DNA of 64,000 nt from the NCBI RefSeq assembly GCF_012933465.1, contig NZ_JABBND010000009.1, forward strand, positions 164,903 through 228,902, written 5' to 3'. This DNA comes from Actinomycetospora sp. TBRC 11914 (lineage in GTDB: Bacteria > Actinomycetota > Actinomycetes > Mycobacteriales > Pseudonocardiaceae). The position numbers were made by a program, and so were the translations under genes. Positions 63,984 through 64,000 of this stretch are shown piece by piece; the stretch's first letter is position 1; each line of letters starts with the position of its first letter. Below the pieces are notes generated by a model. The model made no database searches. It saw only the letters and a program-made list of their open reading frames with translations, and was not told the origin of the DNA.

Positions 63984-64000
63984 GCTCTGTCACGGATCAG

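Noticed and set aside
63826..64000. Minus-strand frame covering the window end and the oxidoreductase gene
   Set aside because: It is antisense to a clear oxidoreductase, and its start lies in a hairpin region without a ribosome-binding site.

Overview
The window is GC-rich (low 70s per cent by eye) chromosomal DNA from an actinobacterium, most likely a Pseudonocardiaceae member close to Pseudonocardia. This rests on the gene orders, frequent GTG starts, an actinobacterial Rho with a long disordered insert, a DUF2550 gene after atpC, and a group 1h (formerly group 5) [NiFe]-hydrogenase. I see no insertion sequence, prophage, CRISPR array or rRNA operon.

Layout. 1-1310: 5' part of murA (minus) and a divergent cobalamin adenosyltransferase gene. 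1323-9692: the F-type ATP synthase operon (minus), transcribed atpZ-atpI-atpB-E-F-H-A-G-D-C-DUF2550. 9962-18771: a minus-strand housekeeping run with wecA, glyA, the t6A tRNA-modification genes (tsaD, a tsaB-tsaC fusion, tsaE, a second tsaC), prmC, prfA and rpmE. 18933-28083: rho, then the threonine/lysine block thrB, thrC, hom, lysA, argS. 28206-31530: small membrane or secreted proteins around tRNA-Arg(CCG). 31538-36268: SpoIIE-type partner-switching genes, a DUF805 protein and a GT-C glycosyltransferase. 36640-38504: MarR plus a ClC channel.

38624-52445 is the main accessory region, a complete-looking high-affinity hydrogenase locus. A plus-strand operon carries the small and large subunits, four accessory proteins of little-known function, the maturation protease, a 33-residue microprotein and hypA-C-D-E. 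A convergent minus-strand operon carries padR, a HypC/HupF-like chaperone, hypF and two SIS-domain proteins. A 21-bp inverted repeat separates them. Most junctions overlap by four bases. No hypB is present.

52639-64000 holds an HtrA-like protease, cobalt transporter genes cbtB-cbtA, a DUF5134 protein, a coupled operon (acyl-CoA synthetase, sensor kinase, response regulator, AlkA-type glycosylase), and a linalool dehydratase/isomerase-like protein with a SCO-like protein, MarR and a quinone-oxidoreductase-like enzyme.

Best leads: the uncharacterised hydrogenase accessory genes; low-complexity acidic tails and inserts in three ATP synthase subunits together with stable hairpins at non-overlapping atp junctions; the TsaB-TsaC fusion beside a second TsaC; and the Ldi-like module with its palindromes. 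All family assignments come from reading motifs and from memory of families; no database search was possible.
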